Source: an uncultured Brevibacillus sp. (GTDB lineage Bacteria; Bacillota; Bacilli; Brevibacillales; Brevibacillaceae). Taken from it: a stretch of 38,924 bases of DNA. The DNA is taken from positions 1 to 38,924 of the forward strand of contig CAMIVR010000040.1 in NCBI GenBank assembly GCA_946402065.1. The letters are read 5' to 3'. A program made the translations under genes and the position numbers. Under the pieces are notes generated by a model. That model was not told the DNA's origin. It did not search any database and worked only from the letters and a program-made list of their open reading frames with translations. Below are positions 16,683 to 25,831 of the stretch, one piece after another (position 1 is the first letter of the stretch; every line of letters begins with the position of its first letter).

Positions 16683-18299
16683 TTACACTGCCGAGACAAA
16701 ATGATCCTTGTACTGCTCGCGCAACGTCCGCTTCATGAACTTGCCTACCGATGTCTTGGGGATTTCTGTGAGGAATACGACATCATCCGGCAGCCACCAC
16801 TTGGCAAAGTGGTCTTTGATAAAGTCGAGCAATTCCTGCTTGCCAATTGCAGCTTGGGCATCCTTCAGGACGACAAAGGCCACCGGACGCTCATCCCACT
16901 TCGGATGGGGGATGCCGACGACACTGGCTTCAAAGACGGCGGGATGAGCCATCAAGGCGTTTTCCAGATCAACGGACGAGATCCACTCGCCACCGCTCTT
17001 GACCAAATCTTTCGTCCGGTCGACCAGCTTGACGTTCCCTTCCTCGTCGATGACGGCTACGTCGCCCGTATGCAGCCAGCCGTCCGCAAACGCCTCGGCC
17101 GACCGTGAATCGTTGTAATATTGATCGGCAATCCACGGCCCGCGCAGCAGCAGCTCTCCCATCTCCTGACCGTCCCATTTGACATCGCCGTGTTCCCCGA
17201 CAATTCTCATCTCCAGACCGGGGACGAGGATGCCTTGCTTGGAGCGGATGTCCAACAGCTCTTCTTCTGTCAAGTCCTGCTGGTAGCTCTTCAGACGAGA
17301 CGACAGGACCAATGGGGTCGTTTCCGTCATGCCGTACGCGTGCAGGAACGGGATGCCGAATTTTTTCTCATACGTCTTGATCAATCCGCGCGGCGCAGCA
17401 GAGCCGCCACACAGGACGGAGCGCAGGCTGGATACGTCAAACTGTCCTTCTTCAAGCGCTTTCAAAACACCCAGCCAGACAGTTGGCACACCTGCTGCCA
17501 AGGTGACCTTCTCTGATTCGATCAAATCGAGCAAGGTCAACGGAGTAGGCGCAGGTCCTGGCAAGACGAGCTTCGTTCCCAGCCAGACGGAGATGAAGGG
17601 CAGCCCCCATGCATTCGCATGGAACATCGGGACGACCGGCATGGCCACGTCACTCTCCGATACACCTACTGTGTCAGCCATGCCCATGGACATGCTGTGC
17701 AGGAATACGCCGCGGTGGGAGTACACGACCCCTTTTGGATTGCCAGTCGTGGCAGACGTATAGCACATGCCCATCGGGTCGTTCTCATCGATGTCGTCGG
17801 GATACACATAACCAGGATCGCCTGTTTCAAGCAATTTCTCATAGGAATACACAGGAGACAGCGTTGTTTCCGGCAATTCCGATTTATCTGACATCACGAC
17901 ATATGCACGCACAGTCGGCAATTGATCCTGAATCTTCTCGATCAGCGGCATGAACGCTTCGTCGAGCAGCAAGACAACATCTTCAGCATGATTGATGATA
18001 TAGATGATGTGGTCGGGCGAAAGCCGGATATTGATCGTGTGAAGGACAGCCCCCATGCACGGAATGCCAAAATACGCTTCCAGATGCCAGTGATGGTTCC
18101 AGGCGAATGTGCCTACCCGCTCCCCGCGTTTTACACCGAGCGACTCCAGCGCACTGGAAAGGCGGCGCGTGCGCCTGGCATACTCTGCATACGTATAGCG
18201 AAAGAGCCCTGCAGGCGTGCGGGAGACAATTTCCTTCTTGGGAAAAAGCTTTTCTCCGCGCTCAAACATCGAACGAAGCGTTAATTGAAAATTCATCAT
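16683..18299 (-). CDS. AMP-forming acyl-CoA ligase (fatty-acid CoA ligase type)
   Basis: An ANL-superfamily enzyme of 538 residues. The phosphate-binding loop is [11 protein letters not shown] (about 180-190). Further motifs are YGMTET (adenine/acyl pocket), WLHTGDVA, and a C-terminal [13 protein letters not shown] hinge with the catalytic lysine in [10 protein letters not shown]. The spacing and the [10 protein letters not shown] motif match medium/long-chain acyl-CoA ligases (FadD/AlkK-like). It activates a carboxylic acid to acyl-AMP and then acyl-CoA. The start at 18299 (MMNFQLTL) follows GAGGGGG by nine bases; the further upstream in-frame codon at 18326 would place the site inside the gene. 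It may feed the thiolase pathway at the left of the window, although the two are 14 kb apart. Confidence 0.9.
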   Translation of the reverse strand: MMNFQLTLRSMFERGEKLFPKKEIVSRTPAGLFRYTYAEYARRTRRLSSALESLGVKRGERVGTFAWNHHWHLEAYFGIPCMGAVLHTINIRLSPDHIIYIINHAEDVVLLLDEAFMPLIEKIQDQLPTVRAYVVMSDKSELPETTLSPVYSYEKLLETGDPGYVYPDDIDENDPMGMCYTSATTGNPKGVVYSHRGVFLHSMSMGMADTVGVSESDVAMPVVPMFHANAWGLPFISVWLGTKLVLPGPAPTPLTLLDLIESEKVTLAAGVPTVWLGVLKALEEGQFDVSSLRSVLCGGSAAPRGLIKTYEKKFGIPFLHAYGMTETTPLVLSSRLKSYQQDLTEEELLDIRSKQGILVPGLEMRIVGEHGDVKWDGQEMGELLLRGPWIADQYYNDSRSAEAFADGWLHTGDVAVIDEEGNVKLVDRTKDLVKSGGEWISSVDLENALMAHPAVFEASVVGIPHPKWDERPVAFVVLKDAQAAIGKQELLDFIKDHFAKWWLPDDVVFLTEIPKTSVGKFMKRTLREQYKDHFVSAV

Positions 18300-18649
18300 C
18301 GCAAAATTCCCCCTCGATTTTTTCAATCATGCTGTTCTCATGCTGCTGTAGAATCAACTAAAAATATTCTGTATAAAATTATAGCGTACAATTATATATA
18401 TTTCTCCATGAATATCGCTTTTTCCTGTTGTCCTTGCGGGATTTCCAACAGGACAATTCAATTTTTTCCCGCATAATCCCTGCTCGTTTACAAAAGATGT
18501 CGTGCCACGTACTTGAATTGCGTGTGGTGGATTTAATTGAAAAGGCTTCATCCCCGCACCGGCGCATCTTTCGCCATGCCGTCATTGGCACGCTCGGACT
18601 GCGAGAAGAACGGGATCCGGCAGGGATGAAACCTTTCAGATGACTGCTT
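18300..18649. other. 350-base gap between dppA and the acyl-CoA ligase
   Basis: The ligase side (18315-18400) is A+T rich and probably promoter-bearing, with TATAAT on the reverse strand near 18380 but no clear -35. The other side has a plus-strand frame (18499-18643) reading ELRVVDLIEKASSPHRRIF and then GTLGLREERDPAGMKPF, which looks protein-like but lacks a ribosome binding site. I cannot assign it to a family; it may be a remnant. Confidence 0.3.
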
Positions 18650-19478
18650 TTAGACGACTTGGGCGTCGCCCAGGTACATAATCGCTTGCAGCGCTCTAAT
18701 CGCCTGCAAGGCGTTTTTCGCTTCATATCGCACAGTCTTGCCGCCGTTGACGATTTCGACTCCCGGCATAAAGCCGGCGACCTGAGCAGAGTAGGTCAGC
18801 TTGAACTCGACTTCGATCGTATAGTGGTCCAGCTGCTTGACAGGCGGTACGTTTTTCCTGTTGATCACTGCGGTTTTGGCTTCTTTCCGGATCAGTTCCT
18901 GGGCGACGCTCGGATGGAGACATTGCGCCGTGTAATTGCTGATCCCTTTTTTAACGGCGACAGTATGCACGCCGCTGATTTCTTTCTTCACTTCTTCCGC
19001 CGTCTGGCTGTCTCCGGTGACGAGGACGACTGGTACGCCGAACGCTCCGGCGATTGCCGCATTGATTCCGGATTCGCCGATCTCTCTTCCATTCAGCAGG
19101 ACACGTTGAAAGCTGCGCGTGCTGATCGTATGGTTCAAGATCGCATCGCCGACACCCGCCATGCAGTGGTAGCCGATAAAGAAGGCGGCATCGAAGCTTT
19201 CATCAATCCCCTCCATCATCTGCAGCGGCTTGACCAGTCCGCGGATTACCTCTGCCTTGGGATGCACTTCATCGAGAATCAGATTGCGCATCGTGCTGTG
19301 GGAATCATTGACGACGATTTCTGTCGCCCCCGCTTCCAGCGCCCCTTCAATCGCAGCGTTTACATCCTGAGTCATAAGCCTGCGAAAGTATTGGTAGTCA
19401 CCGGTACCGTTGACGACGTCGCCGGGACATGTAACACCGGATATTCCTTCCATTGTCTACGGAAATAAAGATTTTCAT
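18650..19478 (-). CDS. dppA: DppA-like M55 D-aminopeptidase, with an apparent N-terminal frameshift
   Basis: An M55 zinc D-aminopeptidase. Expected ligands are present: E10 in MEGISG, H60 in VNDSHSTM, the histidine in FIGYHCMAG, and the glutamate in GREIGESGINA. Bacillus subtilis DppA is a decameric D-aminopeptidase releasing D-Ala from D-Ala-D-Ala-type peptides. The natural start, ATG 19478 behind GAGGGGG, reads MKIFISVD and should continue into MEGISG. One extra base at about 19454 instead shifts the frame. A restart at ATG 19453 gives 267 residues but loses the first eight, including metal ligand D8, and has no ribosome binding site. So the gene is either inactive or this base is an error. 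It is last in the rpiR operon, 51 bases after the binding protein gene. Confidence 0.85.
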
Positions 19479-19528
19479 AAGCGTACCCCCTCTTCGTGCT
19501 CGTTCAAGCCGGTTGGAACATTCGGCCC

Positions 19529-21142
19529 TTACTGATTCAACCACACTTCTTCCAGTCGGTAGCTGCCCAATGGCGTCACTTGGAAGTTTTGCACCTCTTT
19601 TTGCATCACGTATGTGCTCGGAGTGAAGTACAGGAAGACAAACGGAGCATCCTCGCTGACCGTCTTCTGAATGTCGTAATACATCTCTTTGCGTTTGTTC
19701 TCGTCTAGCTCGCCCTGTGCTTTTACAGCCAGCTCGTCCACCTTCGGATTTTTGTAGCCCGTGTAGCAGGAGTTCGCGCCGCCATTGGATACGACACCAA
19801 ACATCGTCAGTTCATCCGGATCGATCACATCGCTGGAATAGGCAGCCATGATCATTTCGTAATTCATCGCTTGCTGCATTTCGTAGACGGTACCGGTTTC
19901 CAATTGCTGTATCTCTACATCAATACCGATCGCCTTTAATTGTTCCTTGATGATAATTGCTGCCTGCTTGCTGATTTCGTTGCCGTTTTTGATAATCATT
20001 GTTGTTTTGAAGCCGTTTGGTTTGGAGGATTGCGCCATCAGTTCTTTTGCTTTGTCGAGATTGTATTTGTATCCTTCAAGCTGATCATTCAGGTACATGA
20101 CTTTTGGCAGATACGAGCTGGCCGGTTCGCCGTTGCCGTTCAGCACCACTTTGATCAGATCGTCTTTGTTTACCGCGTAGTTCATCGCCTGACGGATTTT
20201 CACGTCGTTAAACGGCTCCTTCGTGGTGTTGATGCCGATCATTTCGAGGTGGGCAAAAGGCGAGACCATTACATTCAGGGACGTATCGGCCTTTAGTTGA
20301 TCCAGCATGCTAAACGGCACTTCCGACGTAACCTCGATTTCCTTCGCTTGCAGCTTCAGTATTTTTGTCGTATCCTCGGGTACCTGCTCGTAGCGCACTT
20401 CATCCAGATACGGCTTGCCTTTTTGCCAATAATTCGGATTCTTCTTCAGCACGACGGCTTGCCCACGCTGCCAGTTATCGAGCATGAACGGACCGGACCC
20501 GACCGGATTGTTGGCAAACTCCTTGCCCTGTTCCTTGACCACTTTTTCCGGGACGATCGCGGAGCTGTACATCGCGAGGATGGACATGAGCGGTACGTAC
20601 GGCTCACTCAGCTTGATCGCCACCTGATTCTCGTCGAGCACATCAACGGACTGCACGGACGTAAAGAACGATTTTGCATTGGATTCTTCCGCTTGTCTGG
20701 CCCGATCAAGCGAGAACTTGACGTCGGCAGCCGTGACGGGCATGCCGTTCGAGAACTGGACGTCCTTGCGCAGGTTGAACGTATACGTTTTGCCATCGTC
20801 CGAAATCGTCCAATCCGTCGCCAGATCAGGTTCGATGGATGTGCCGTCTGCACTCAGGCGCACAAGCTTGTCATACAGATTCGTAATGATCCAGATCGAA
20901 ACGTTGTCAACCGCGACGATCGGGTCAAAGCCTGTGACGTCTTTCGGGTTGGTCAGCCGGAGCACACCGCCCGCTTTTGGCGTGTTGGCGGACGCCGTTT
21001 CCTGACCAGCGGTCCCCGATTGTTCGGCTGGCGGCTGTGAATTGTTTTGCGGTTCGCTGGAGCAGGCGACTGTACCCGCAGCCAGCAGTAAGCTGCATAC
21101 GCCAAAAATGGCGTTCCGGACTAATTTTTTTGCACGTATCAT
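19529..21142 (-). CDS. Peptide ABC transporter substrate-binding lipoprotein (family 5)
   Basis: A protein of 537 residues with a lipoprotein signal (lipobox ending AGTVAC, C27) and a Q/P/S-rich spacer. The family-5 extracellular solute-binding domain shows DGKTYTFNLRKDVQFSNG, the classical signature, plus NNPVGSGPFML and the C-terminal lobe. Such proteins deliver di-/oligopeptides to DppBCDF-type permeases. The start is ATG 21142, with AAGGGGA about eight bases upstream; the GTG at 21145 is too close. No membrane or ATPase genes accompany it, so it may use the permease encoded at 24.9-28.7 kb. It is third in the rpiR operon and directly upstream of dppA, as in dpp operons. Confidence 0.9.
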   Translation of the reverse strand: MIRAKKLVRNAIFGVCSLLLAAGTVACSSEPQNNSQPPAEQSGTAGQETASANTPKAGGVLRLTNPKDVTGFDPIVAVDNVSIWIITNLYDKLVRLSADGTSIEPDLATDWTISDDGKTYTFNLRKDVQFSNGMPVTAADVKFSLDRARQAEESNAKSFFTSVQSVDVLDENQVAIKLSEPYVPLMSILAMYSSAIVPEKVVKEQGKEFANNPVGSGPFMLDNWQRGQAVVLKKNPNYWQKGKPYLDEVRYEQVPEDTTKILKLQAKEIEVTSEVPFSMLDQLKADTSLNVMVSPFAHLEMIGINTTKEPFNDVKIRQAMNYAVNKDDLIKVVLNGNGEPASSYLPKVMYLNDQLEGYKYNLDKAKELMAQSSKPNGFKTTMIIKNGNEISKQAAIIIKEQLKAIGIDVEIQQLETGTVYEMQQAMNYEMIMAAYSSDVIDPDELTMFGVVSNGGANSCYTGYKNPKVDELAVKAQGELDENKRKEMYYDIQKTVSEDAPFVFLYFTPSTYVMQKEVQNFQVTPLGSYRLEEVWLNQ

Positions 21143-21172
21143 CACGATGTCCCCTTACTTGGATGTTTGAGT

Positions 21173-22033
21173 TTACATTGTCTCTTTAGGTTTTTTTTCC
21201 AGCAGGTAGTAGTGCACCGGTTCTGCCGAAACTCCTCTGATAAAATTGCTTACATGCCATCCATGTTGGAAGTAATGCATGAAAAGCGCACGCGTCTCCA
21301 GCCGCCAACGCAATGCCACATCTACATTCGCAGCCTTCACTGCCTGAAACGCTGCCGGCACGGCAACCACCAGCTGGCCGTCGTACTCAACAAGCGTGAG
21401 GTCAATCGCTTGCGGTTCCACGATTCCCTGGGCATTGATCGCGTACGACAAGAGGTGCTTTGCATTCGTTTCCAGCTGTCGCTCTTTGCGTTGGCCTTCA
21501 AGCTTCGCCAGCACATCCGGACGTTTAATCCACCATTCGACTTGAAAGCGGTCGGAGGGGAGCCCGGCATTCAAAATGTCCGTCATCTCGCCGTAGCAAT
21601 TTTCAATGTAAATTGAGCAAATTGCCCCCAGCTTGCGAATGTTCAGATTACCGTTGACCGTCTCCAGCGGATCGTACGTCCAGGTAATGAGCTCGTAGCC
21701 TTTTTCGATGGCAGCCATTCGCTGCGTACGCTTGAGCTTCTCTCCTATTCCCCCTTTCTGGTAATCGGGATGAATGCCTAGGTTGTGCGAACAAAGGTAC
21801 GTCTGTTCTCCGTCAAACCCGGCAAAGCTGTACTGAAAACCGACCAAACGGTCTTCGTCATAAGCGCCTATGATCATGCCGCCGTGTTTAACCGCCGTCA
21901 TCGTTTGATGCAGCGGCACGGGGTCGTCATCGGCCCAAATGACTTCCTCCAGCTCTTTAACTGCCAGAAGCTCTTCATATGTGTTCAACAGCCTGATCGT
22001 CAGTGGCGCCGTGCCCGCCTCGTCTTGCTTCAT
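21173..22033 (-). CDS. GNAT-fold acetyltransferase-like protein
   Basis: A 286-residue protein. Residues 1-160 form a GNAT acetyltransferase-like domain with NLGIHPDYQKGGIGEKLKR, which contains the acetyl-CoA-binding Q/RxxGxG/A signature (QKGGIG). The second half, with ITWTYDPLETVNGNLNIRKL and a long C-terminal extension, matches the COG3375-type predicted acetyltransferases. The substrate is unknown; an amine of a peptide or amino sugar is plausible in this operon. The start at 22033 (MKQDEAG) follows GAGAGGAGAGAG; the in-frame ATG at 22063 lies upstream of that site. It is separated by 42 bases from rpiR and by 30 from the binding protein gene. Confidence 0.8.
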   Translation of the reverse strand: MKQDEAGTAPLTIRLLNTYEELLAVKELEEVIWADDDPVPLHQTMTAVKHGGMIIGAYDEDRLVGFQYSFAGFDGEQTYLCSHNLGIHPDYQKGGIGEKLKRTQRMAAIEKGYELITWTYDPLETVNGNLNIRKLGAICSIYIENCYGEMTDILNAGLPSDRFQVEWWIKRPDVLAKLEGQRKERQLETNAKHLLSYAINAQGIVEPQAIDLTLVEYDGQLVVAVPAAFQAVKAANVDVALRWRLETRALFMHYFQHGWHVSNFIRGVSAEPVHYYLLEKKPKETM

Positions 22034-22075
22034 CGAATCTCTCTCCTCTCTTATCCCATCCATGCAGCTGTCTTT

Positions 22076-22921
22076 TTATTCTACGAACACCTCGTAGTTG
22101 GAGTAGACTTGCTCCAGTTTTTGCTGACGCAGATGCGTTTGGGCACTGTATTTGTGGTTGATGCCTTTGATAATGAATTCCAGAACAGCGATGACCGAAA
22201 TAATCGTGTCGGTATCGACAGCCGTCAGGACCATGTCCGAAAGACGACCGACCGGCGACAGGATTTGGTCAGTTACGGCGATCAAGGGGATCCCTTCCTG
22301 TTTTACGCACTTGGCAATCGCTACAGATTCCTTGGCGTAGCGCGGAAAAGAAATCATCAAGACGACCGATTTTTTCGTCAAATTGCACATTTTTTCATAA
22401 ATATTCCCCGTAGGCGGATAGAGCTCGACTTTGTCGCGCAGCGTGCTCAGCATCAGGGAAAACCAGTAACCGGCTGCATACGAGGCTCGGGATCCGACGA
22501 CCAAAACGCGGTCGGCTTGCATAATCGCATCGACAATCTTCCACAAATCTACGACATGCAGCTGGCGGAGTGTCTCTCTCATACTCTCGATATCGGCTTC
22601 GATCGACTGGGTAAAAAGGCTTCGCTCATCATCGGTCGCTTTCATGGTGTCCAAGCCCGTCGCCAGTGCTGGTTTCTGGCTATTCTTCAAGATTTGCCGC
22701 TGGATGTTCTCCTGCATCTCCGTAAACCCGCTGAATCCGAGCGCATACGAAAAACGGATGACTGTCGTCTCGCTCACGTCGACTTTGCGGCCGATTTGGA
22801 CGACCGTACTGAAGGCAGCTTCTTCCATGTGCTGAATCAAGTATTCTGCAACTTTTTTTTGCCCCGGGGACAAGCTGTTAAACTTCTCTTTGATCAAGCT
22901 TTCGAATGGTAAATGCTCCAC
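22076..22921 (-). CDS. RpiR/MurR-family transcriptional regulator
   Basis: A protein of 282 residues. An N-terminal RpiR helix-turn-helix domain (about 1-80) shows SLSPGQKKVAEYLIQ and VDVSETTVIRFSYALGFSGF. The C-terminal SIS sugar-isomerase-like domain (about 120-270) shows ADRVLVVGSRASYAAGYWF and SFPRYAKES, which binds phosphosugar effectors in relatives such as MurR. GTG 22921 is preferred because GGAGG sits five bases upstream; ATG 22933 and 22999 lack sites. First gene of the operon rpiR-GNAT-binding protein-dppA. A perfect palindrome at its predicted transcription start suggests autorepression. A truncated murQ (a MurR target in other bacteria) lies divergently upstream. Confidence 0.9.
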   Translation of the reverse strand: MEHLPFESLIKEKFNSLSPGQKKVAEYLIQHMEEAAFSTVVQIGRKVDVSETTVIRFSYALGFSGFTEMQENIQRQILKNSQKPALATGLDTMKATDDERSLFTQSIEADIESMRETLRQLHVVDLWKIVDAIMQADRVLVVGSRASYAAGYWFSLMLSTLRDKVELYPPTGNIYEKMCNLTKKSVVLMISFPRYAKESVAIAKCVKQEGIPLIAVTDQILSPVGRLSDMVLTAVDTDTIISVIAVLEFIIKGINHKYSAQTHLRQQKLEQVYSNYEVFVE

Positions 22922-23032
22922 TATAGCCTCCATGGAAAAGGTAAGTTTGATCGCGATATTTTCCGTCCATCCTTCTGGCGGAAGCTTTCGGTTGTGCATT
23001 GAAGAACGATGTTCTACATTTTTTCAATTAAG

Positions 23033-23048
23033 TGAAGTAAATACTTCA
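23033..23048. promoter_or_regulatory. Perfect palindrome, candidate RpiR operator
   Basis: TGAAGTAAATACTTCA is a 7-2-7 perfect palindrome, 112 bases upstream of rpiR and immediately downstream of its predicted -10. The size and symmetry fit RpiR-family operators. Confidence 0.6.
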
Positions 23049-23055
23049 TGAACTA

Positions 23056-23064
23056 TTTATATCA
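23056..23064 (-). promoter_or_regulatory. Extended -10 promoter of the rpiR operon
   Basis: The reverse strand reads TGATATAAA, an extended -10; no good -35 at 17 bases. Transcription would start near 23049, at the edge of the palindrome. Confidence 0.45.
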
Positions 23065-23087
23065 CAATTGTCAAAAAAGTTAAATGA

Positions 23088-23115
23088 CAAAAAACCGCTC
23101 TGCCTCCGAGCGGTT
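23088..23115 (-). terminator. Terminator of an unidentified reverse-strand transcript
   Basis: On the reverse strand an 8-bp perfect stem AACCGCTC / GAGCGGTT (7-base loop) is followed by TTTT. It is upstream of the rpiR promoter, so it must end something transcribed from 23120-23400. Confidence 0.7.
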
Positions 23116-23393
23116 CGATTCATTGCTATCCCGTATTTGAACGCCATCGCTTGTAAGCCGAATGGATATATGCCAAATGCGCTTCGTGCCGACCAATTAC
23201 GCACGCTGTGAACCATCCCGTTGCCATCGCCTGCGGAGCTGGTGATCGCACGCATGATCGGTCCATCGCCTCCGCTTGTCCCTCGAGCGCTTACGAGATG
23301 AAGATATTGCAGGGTGACTTGCTCAACGCCGGAAATGGCGTTACGAGAACCTTTCGGGCACCGTATGATTATGTATAGATGAAGTCTAAGCAT
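23116..23393 (-). other. Possible small RNA or decayed gene ending at a terminator
   Basis: This 280-base stretch is read on the reverse strand into the terminator at 23088-23115. An open frame of 115 codons (23046-23393) spans it but runs through the terminator, has no clear ribosome binding site and no family resemblance. A non-coding RNA or a gene remnant is therefore as likely as a protein gene. Confidence 0.3.
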
Positions 23394-23409
23394 GCCAGGA
23401 GGTCATCAC

Positions 23410-23583
23410 ATGACAAATCTTCACACGCTTCAAACGGAACAGGTCAATCCGCGTACGCAAAATATCGATACGTACTCCTGTTTGGATATAGCCAAAACGA
23501 TGAATGCCGAAGACGCGCTTGTCGCTCAAGCTGTCCAGCCCGAACTGCACGCGATCGCGCAGATAATGAGCATGGCCGCAGCA
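23410..23583 (+). pseudogene. murQ: murQ 5' remnant (N-acetylmuramic acid 6-phosphate etherase)
   Basis: ATG 23410, behind an excellent AGGAGGTC site (23397-23404), opens a frame whose first 50 or so residues (LHTLQTEQVNPRTQNIDT, then AKTMNAEDALVAQAVQP and LHAIAQIM) match the N-terminus of MurQ: TE..NP.T..ID..S, then N.ED..V..AV...LP.I. MurQ is normally about 300 residues and carries a SIS domain with a GAGTSGRLG loop; here the homology stops before that and the frame runs into a terminator (stop at 23667). This is thus a truncated gene. MurQ cleaves MurNAc-6-phosphate in cell-wall recycling. The deletion must have removed the rest up to the M24 terminator. Confidence 0.7.
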
Positions 23584-23585
23584 CG

Positions 23586-23630
23586 AAAACAGCCCTCGCT
23601 GCCGGAGCCGGAGCTAGCGAGGGCTGTTTT
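23586..23630. terminator. Bidirectional terminator after the M24 peptidase gene
   Basis: AAAACAGCCCTCGCT and AGCGAGGGCTGTTTT are perfect 15-base inverted arms around a 15-base loop, with A/T tracts on both sides. It directly follows the peptidase stop at 23631 and also caps the murQ remnant on the other strand. Confidence 0.85.
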
Positions 23631-24818
23631 CTATCCGCAAATCAGCGAATCGAGGTCACGCGGGTAGTACGTCAGCATCTCCATGCCCGTCTCCGTCACC
23701 AAAATCGTCTCCGAGTGGCGGAAACCGCCCAGCCCTTCCACGTAAATGCCCGGCTCGACAGAGAACACCATGCCCGCCTGCAAAATCGTATGATCGCCCA
23801 GATCGAAGAACGGCGCTTCGTGATTCAACAAGCCGAGCGCGTGGCCGGTGTGATGGCGGGTCAGATGAGTCACGCCGCTTTCCTTGAAGTGCCGCTGCAC
23901 TTCTTTCTCCACCTCGGAGGCAGGAATGCCCGCACGAATCGTCCGGAAGGCGACGTTTTGCGCTTCTACCATAATATCGAAGTACTTCTCTTGCTCTTTG
24001 CTCACTTCCTGCACAAACATCGTGCGTTCCAGCTCGCTGTGGTAGCCAAACACGGCGGCATCTGCGCCAGTCACCAGCGTATCGCCTTTTTTCAGCGTAA
24101 TGCTCTGTGTCACGGCATGCGGCAGTGCCGACATCGGGCCAACTTGTCCGCGGAATACGGCAATCGCACTGTTTCCGTAGCCGCCGTAAGCTTTGAACCC
24201 TTGCCCCAACGTCTTCAGCATCGTCAGCGACGCCTCTTGGCTCGCCCGGCTTTCGATCTCGATCGCATCGACACCGGGCTTCGAGTAATCCTGCAGCAAG
24301 CGATGCGCCAGATGCGACCAGCGCAGCGATTCTTTAATCAGCTCCAGCTCATTCGCCGATTTGACGAACCGCGCCTCCTGCACCCAGCCGGCCAGGGAAA
24401 CGAACGTTGCCTCGAGAATTTCGCTTACCCGCGGACCGCGATACCCCATCGGCGAGCCGTATCCATCGGCATCAATCCCGACTGTCTTGCCGACAAATTG
24501 CGCTTCGGTCAGCGCGTCTTGCAAATATTCCATCGGATGGCGAATGCCGGGATACTCCGGATAAGAATGAACGCGATCGACGTACGCGTGCAGCTCAGTA
24601 TGCTCATGCTCCAATGCTGGCACGAACATGTGGGTTAGGCCGGACGGGTCAATAAACAATCCCATCGGACGTTCCGTCGGGATAAAGTGAAAGCCCGTCA
24701 GGTAAAAGATGTCCGTCACGCTAAACAGAATGGCACAGTCAATCTTGTTTTCGCTGAGTCGCTTTTTCAGTTTTGCCTGCCGTTCAAGAATTTCTTCTTT
24801 CGGAATTGCTAGCATCAT
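23631..24818 (-). CDS. M24 family (Xaa-Pro) peptidase
   Basis: A protein of 395 residues. It has an N-terminal creatinase-like domain (about 1-140) and a C-terminal pita-bread domain. Metal-ligand motifs are VTGADAAVFGYHSELERT, HHTGHALGL, VFSVEPGIYVEGLGG and HSETILVTE. In the second Asp position (SDxTRT in typical prolidases) this protein has SELERT, a Glu substitution seen in a subset of the family. Family members release N-terminal residues before proline or split X-Pro dipeptides. ATG 24818 follows GGTGG closely; the frame is open further upstream to 24839. It is the last gene of the iclR-headed peptide transport operon, 47 bases after the ATPase, which supports intracellular cleavage of imported peptides. 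Confidence 0.88.
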   Translation of the reverse strand: MMLAIPKEEILERQAKLKKRLSENKIDCAILFSVTDIFYLTGFHFIPTERPMGLFIDPSGLTHMFVPALEHEHTELHAYVDRVHSYPEYPGIRHPMEYLQDALTEAQFVGKTVGIDADGYGSPMGYRGPRVSEILEATFVSLAGWVQEARFVKSANELELIKESLRWSHLAHRLLQDYSKPGVDAIEIESRASQEASLTMLKTLGQGFKAYGGYGNSAIAVFRGQVGPMSALPHAVTQSITLKKGDTLVTGADAAVFGYHSELERTMFVQEVSKEQEKYFDIMVEAQNVAFRTIRAGIPASEVEKEVQRHFKESGVTHLTRHHTGHALGLLNHEAPFFDLGDHTILQAGMVFSVEPGIYVEGLGGFRHSETILVTETGMEMLTYYPRDLDSLICG

Positions 24819-24865
24819 CGTTTCCACCGCTCCCCGCAACGTTATCGTTCTGCCACATCATGCCC

Positions 24866-25831
24866 TCAATACAGATGGCACGCCACCTGATGGTTCGGCG
24901 CCATTTCGCGCAAGACAGGTCGTTCGCTCTTGCAGCGGTCCATCACGCGTGGACAGCGCGTATGGAACGGGCAGCCATGCGGCGGGTTGGCCGGACTGGG
25001 CACATCGCCTGCAAGGATAATGCGCTCCCGCTTGACCTTGCGATTCGGTTCCGGTGCGGCAGACAAGAGCGCTGACGTGTACGGGTGCAGCGGTGTCTTG
25101 TACAAATCTGCCTTGTCCGCAACTTCAATCAGGTTGCCAAGGTACATCACGCCGACGCGGTCGCTGATATGCTTGACCACTGCCAGATTGTGCGAAATGA
25201 AAATATAGGAAAGGTTGAACTGCTGCTGCAAGCCAACCATCAGGTTCAAAATTTGCGATTGGATGGACACGTCGAGTGCCGACACCGCTTCGTCCGCCAC
25301 GATCAGCTTGGGATTGAGCGCCAAGGCCCGGGCGATCCCGATGCGCTGGCGCTGTCCGCCGGAAAATTCATGCGGATAACGGAACCGGTCTTCGGCGCGG
25401 AGCCCAACCGTCTCCAGGAGCTGGCTGACCGAATCGTTGACGTCTGCCTTTGTCGCCATACCGTGGATGAGCAGAGGTTCGGCGATCAAGTCCTGGATGG
25501 CCATCTTTTGATTCAGCGAAGCGTACGGGTCCTGAAACACCATCTGGAAGTTTTTGCGGATCTCGCGCAGCTTTTTCCCGCCCAATCTGGTAATGTCCTG
25601 ACCGTCAAAGAGAATCTGACCGTCAGTCGGTTCCATCACCCGCATGATCATCCGGCCTGTGGTTGATTTGCCGCAGCCCGATTCACCGACGATGCCCAGT
25701 GTTTCGCCTGCTCTCAGCTTGATCGAAAAGCCGTCGACCGCTTTTACGTACCCGACGGTTTGGCGCAACCAGCCTGCCTTGATCGGAAAGTGTTTCTTCA
25801 AGTCCTTTACTTCCAGGAGATATTCGCTCAT
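24866..25831 (-). CDS. Oligopeptide ABC transporter ATP-binding protein (OppF/DppF type)
   Basis: A 321-residue ABC ATPase with Walker [10 protein letters not shown], signature [14 protein letters not shown], Walker [15 protein letters not shown] and the H-loop ISHNLAVV. The C-terminal oligo/dipeptide domain has the cysteine pattern [14 protein letters not shown]. Such proteins pair with an OppD/DppD subunit to power peptide import. The start ATG overlaps the stop of the upstream ATPase gene by ATGA, preceded by GGAGGGG, so translation is coupled. Confidence 0.93.
   Translation of the reverse strand: MSEYLLEVKDLKKHFPIKAGWLRQTVGYVKAVDGFSIKLRAGETLGIVGESGCGKSTTGRMIMRVMEPTDGQILFDGQDITRLGGKKLREIRKNFQMVFQDPYASLNQKMAIQDLIAEPLLIHGMATKADVNDSVSQLLETVGLRAEDRFRYPHEFSGGQRQRIGIARALALNPKLIVADEAVSALDVSIQSQILNLMVGLQQQFNLSYIFISHNLAVVKHISDRVGVMYLGNLIEVADKADLYKTPLHPYTSALLSAAPEPNRKVKRERIILAGDVPSPANPPHGCPFHTRCPRVMDRCKSERPVLREMAPNHQVACHLY

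Noticed and set aside
18581..18595. Reverse-strand GG-N10-GC match near the acyl-CoA ligase
   Set aside because: The -12 half reads TGCGC rather than TTGC, and it lies about 280 bases from the gene.
21785..22912. Plus-strand 375-codon frame opposite the RpiR and GNAT genes
   Set aside because: Antisense shadow of two well-supported genes; no ribosome binding site or domain.
23046..23393. Reverse-strand 115-codon frame
   Set aside because: It runs through a strong terminator and resembles no family, so it is described as an unresolved transcript rather than a protein gene.
23379..24638. Plus-strand 419-codon frame opposite the M24 peptidase gene
   Set aside because: It is antisense to a gene with clear catalytic motifs and good signals, has a His/Arg-rich composition and no recognisable domain.
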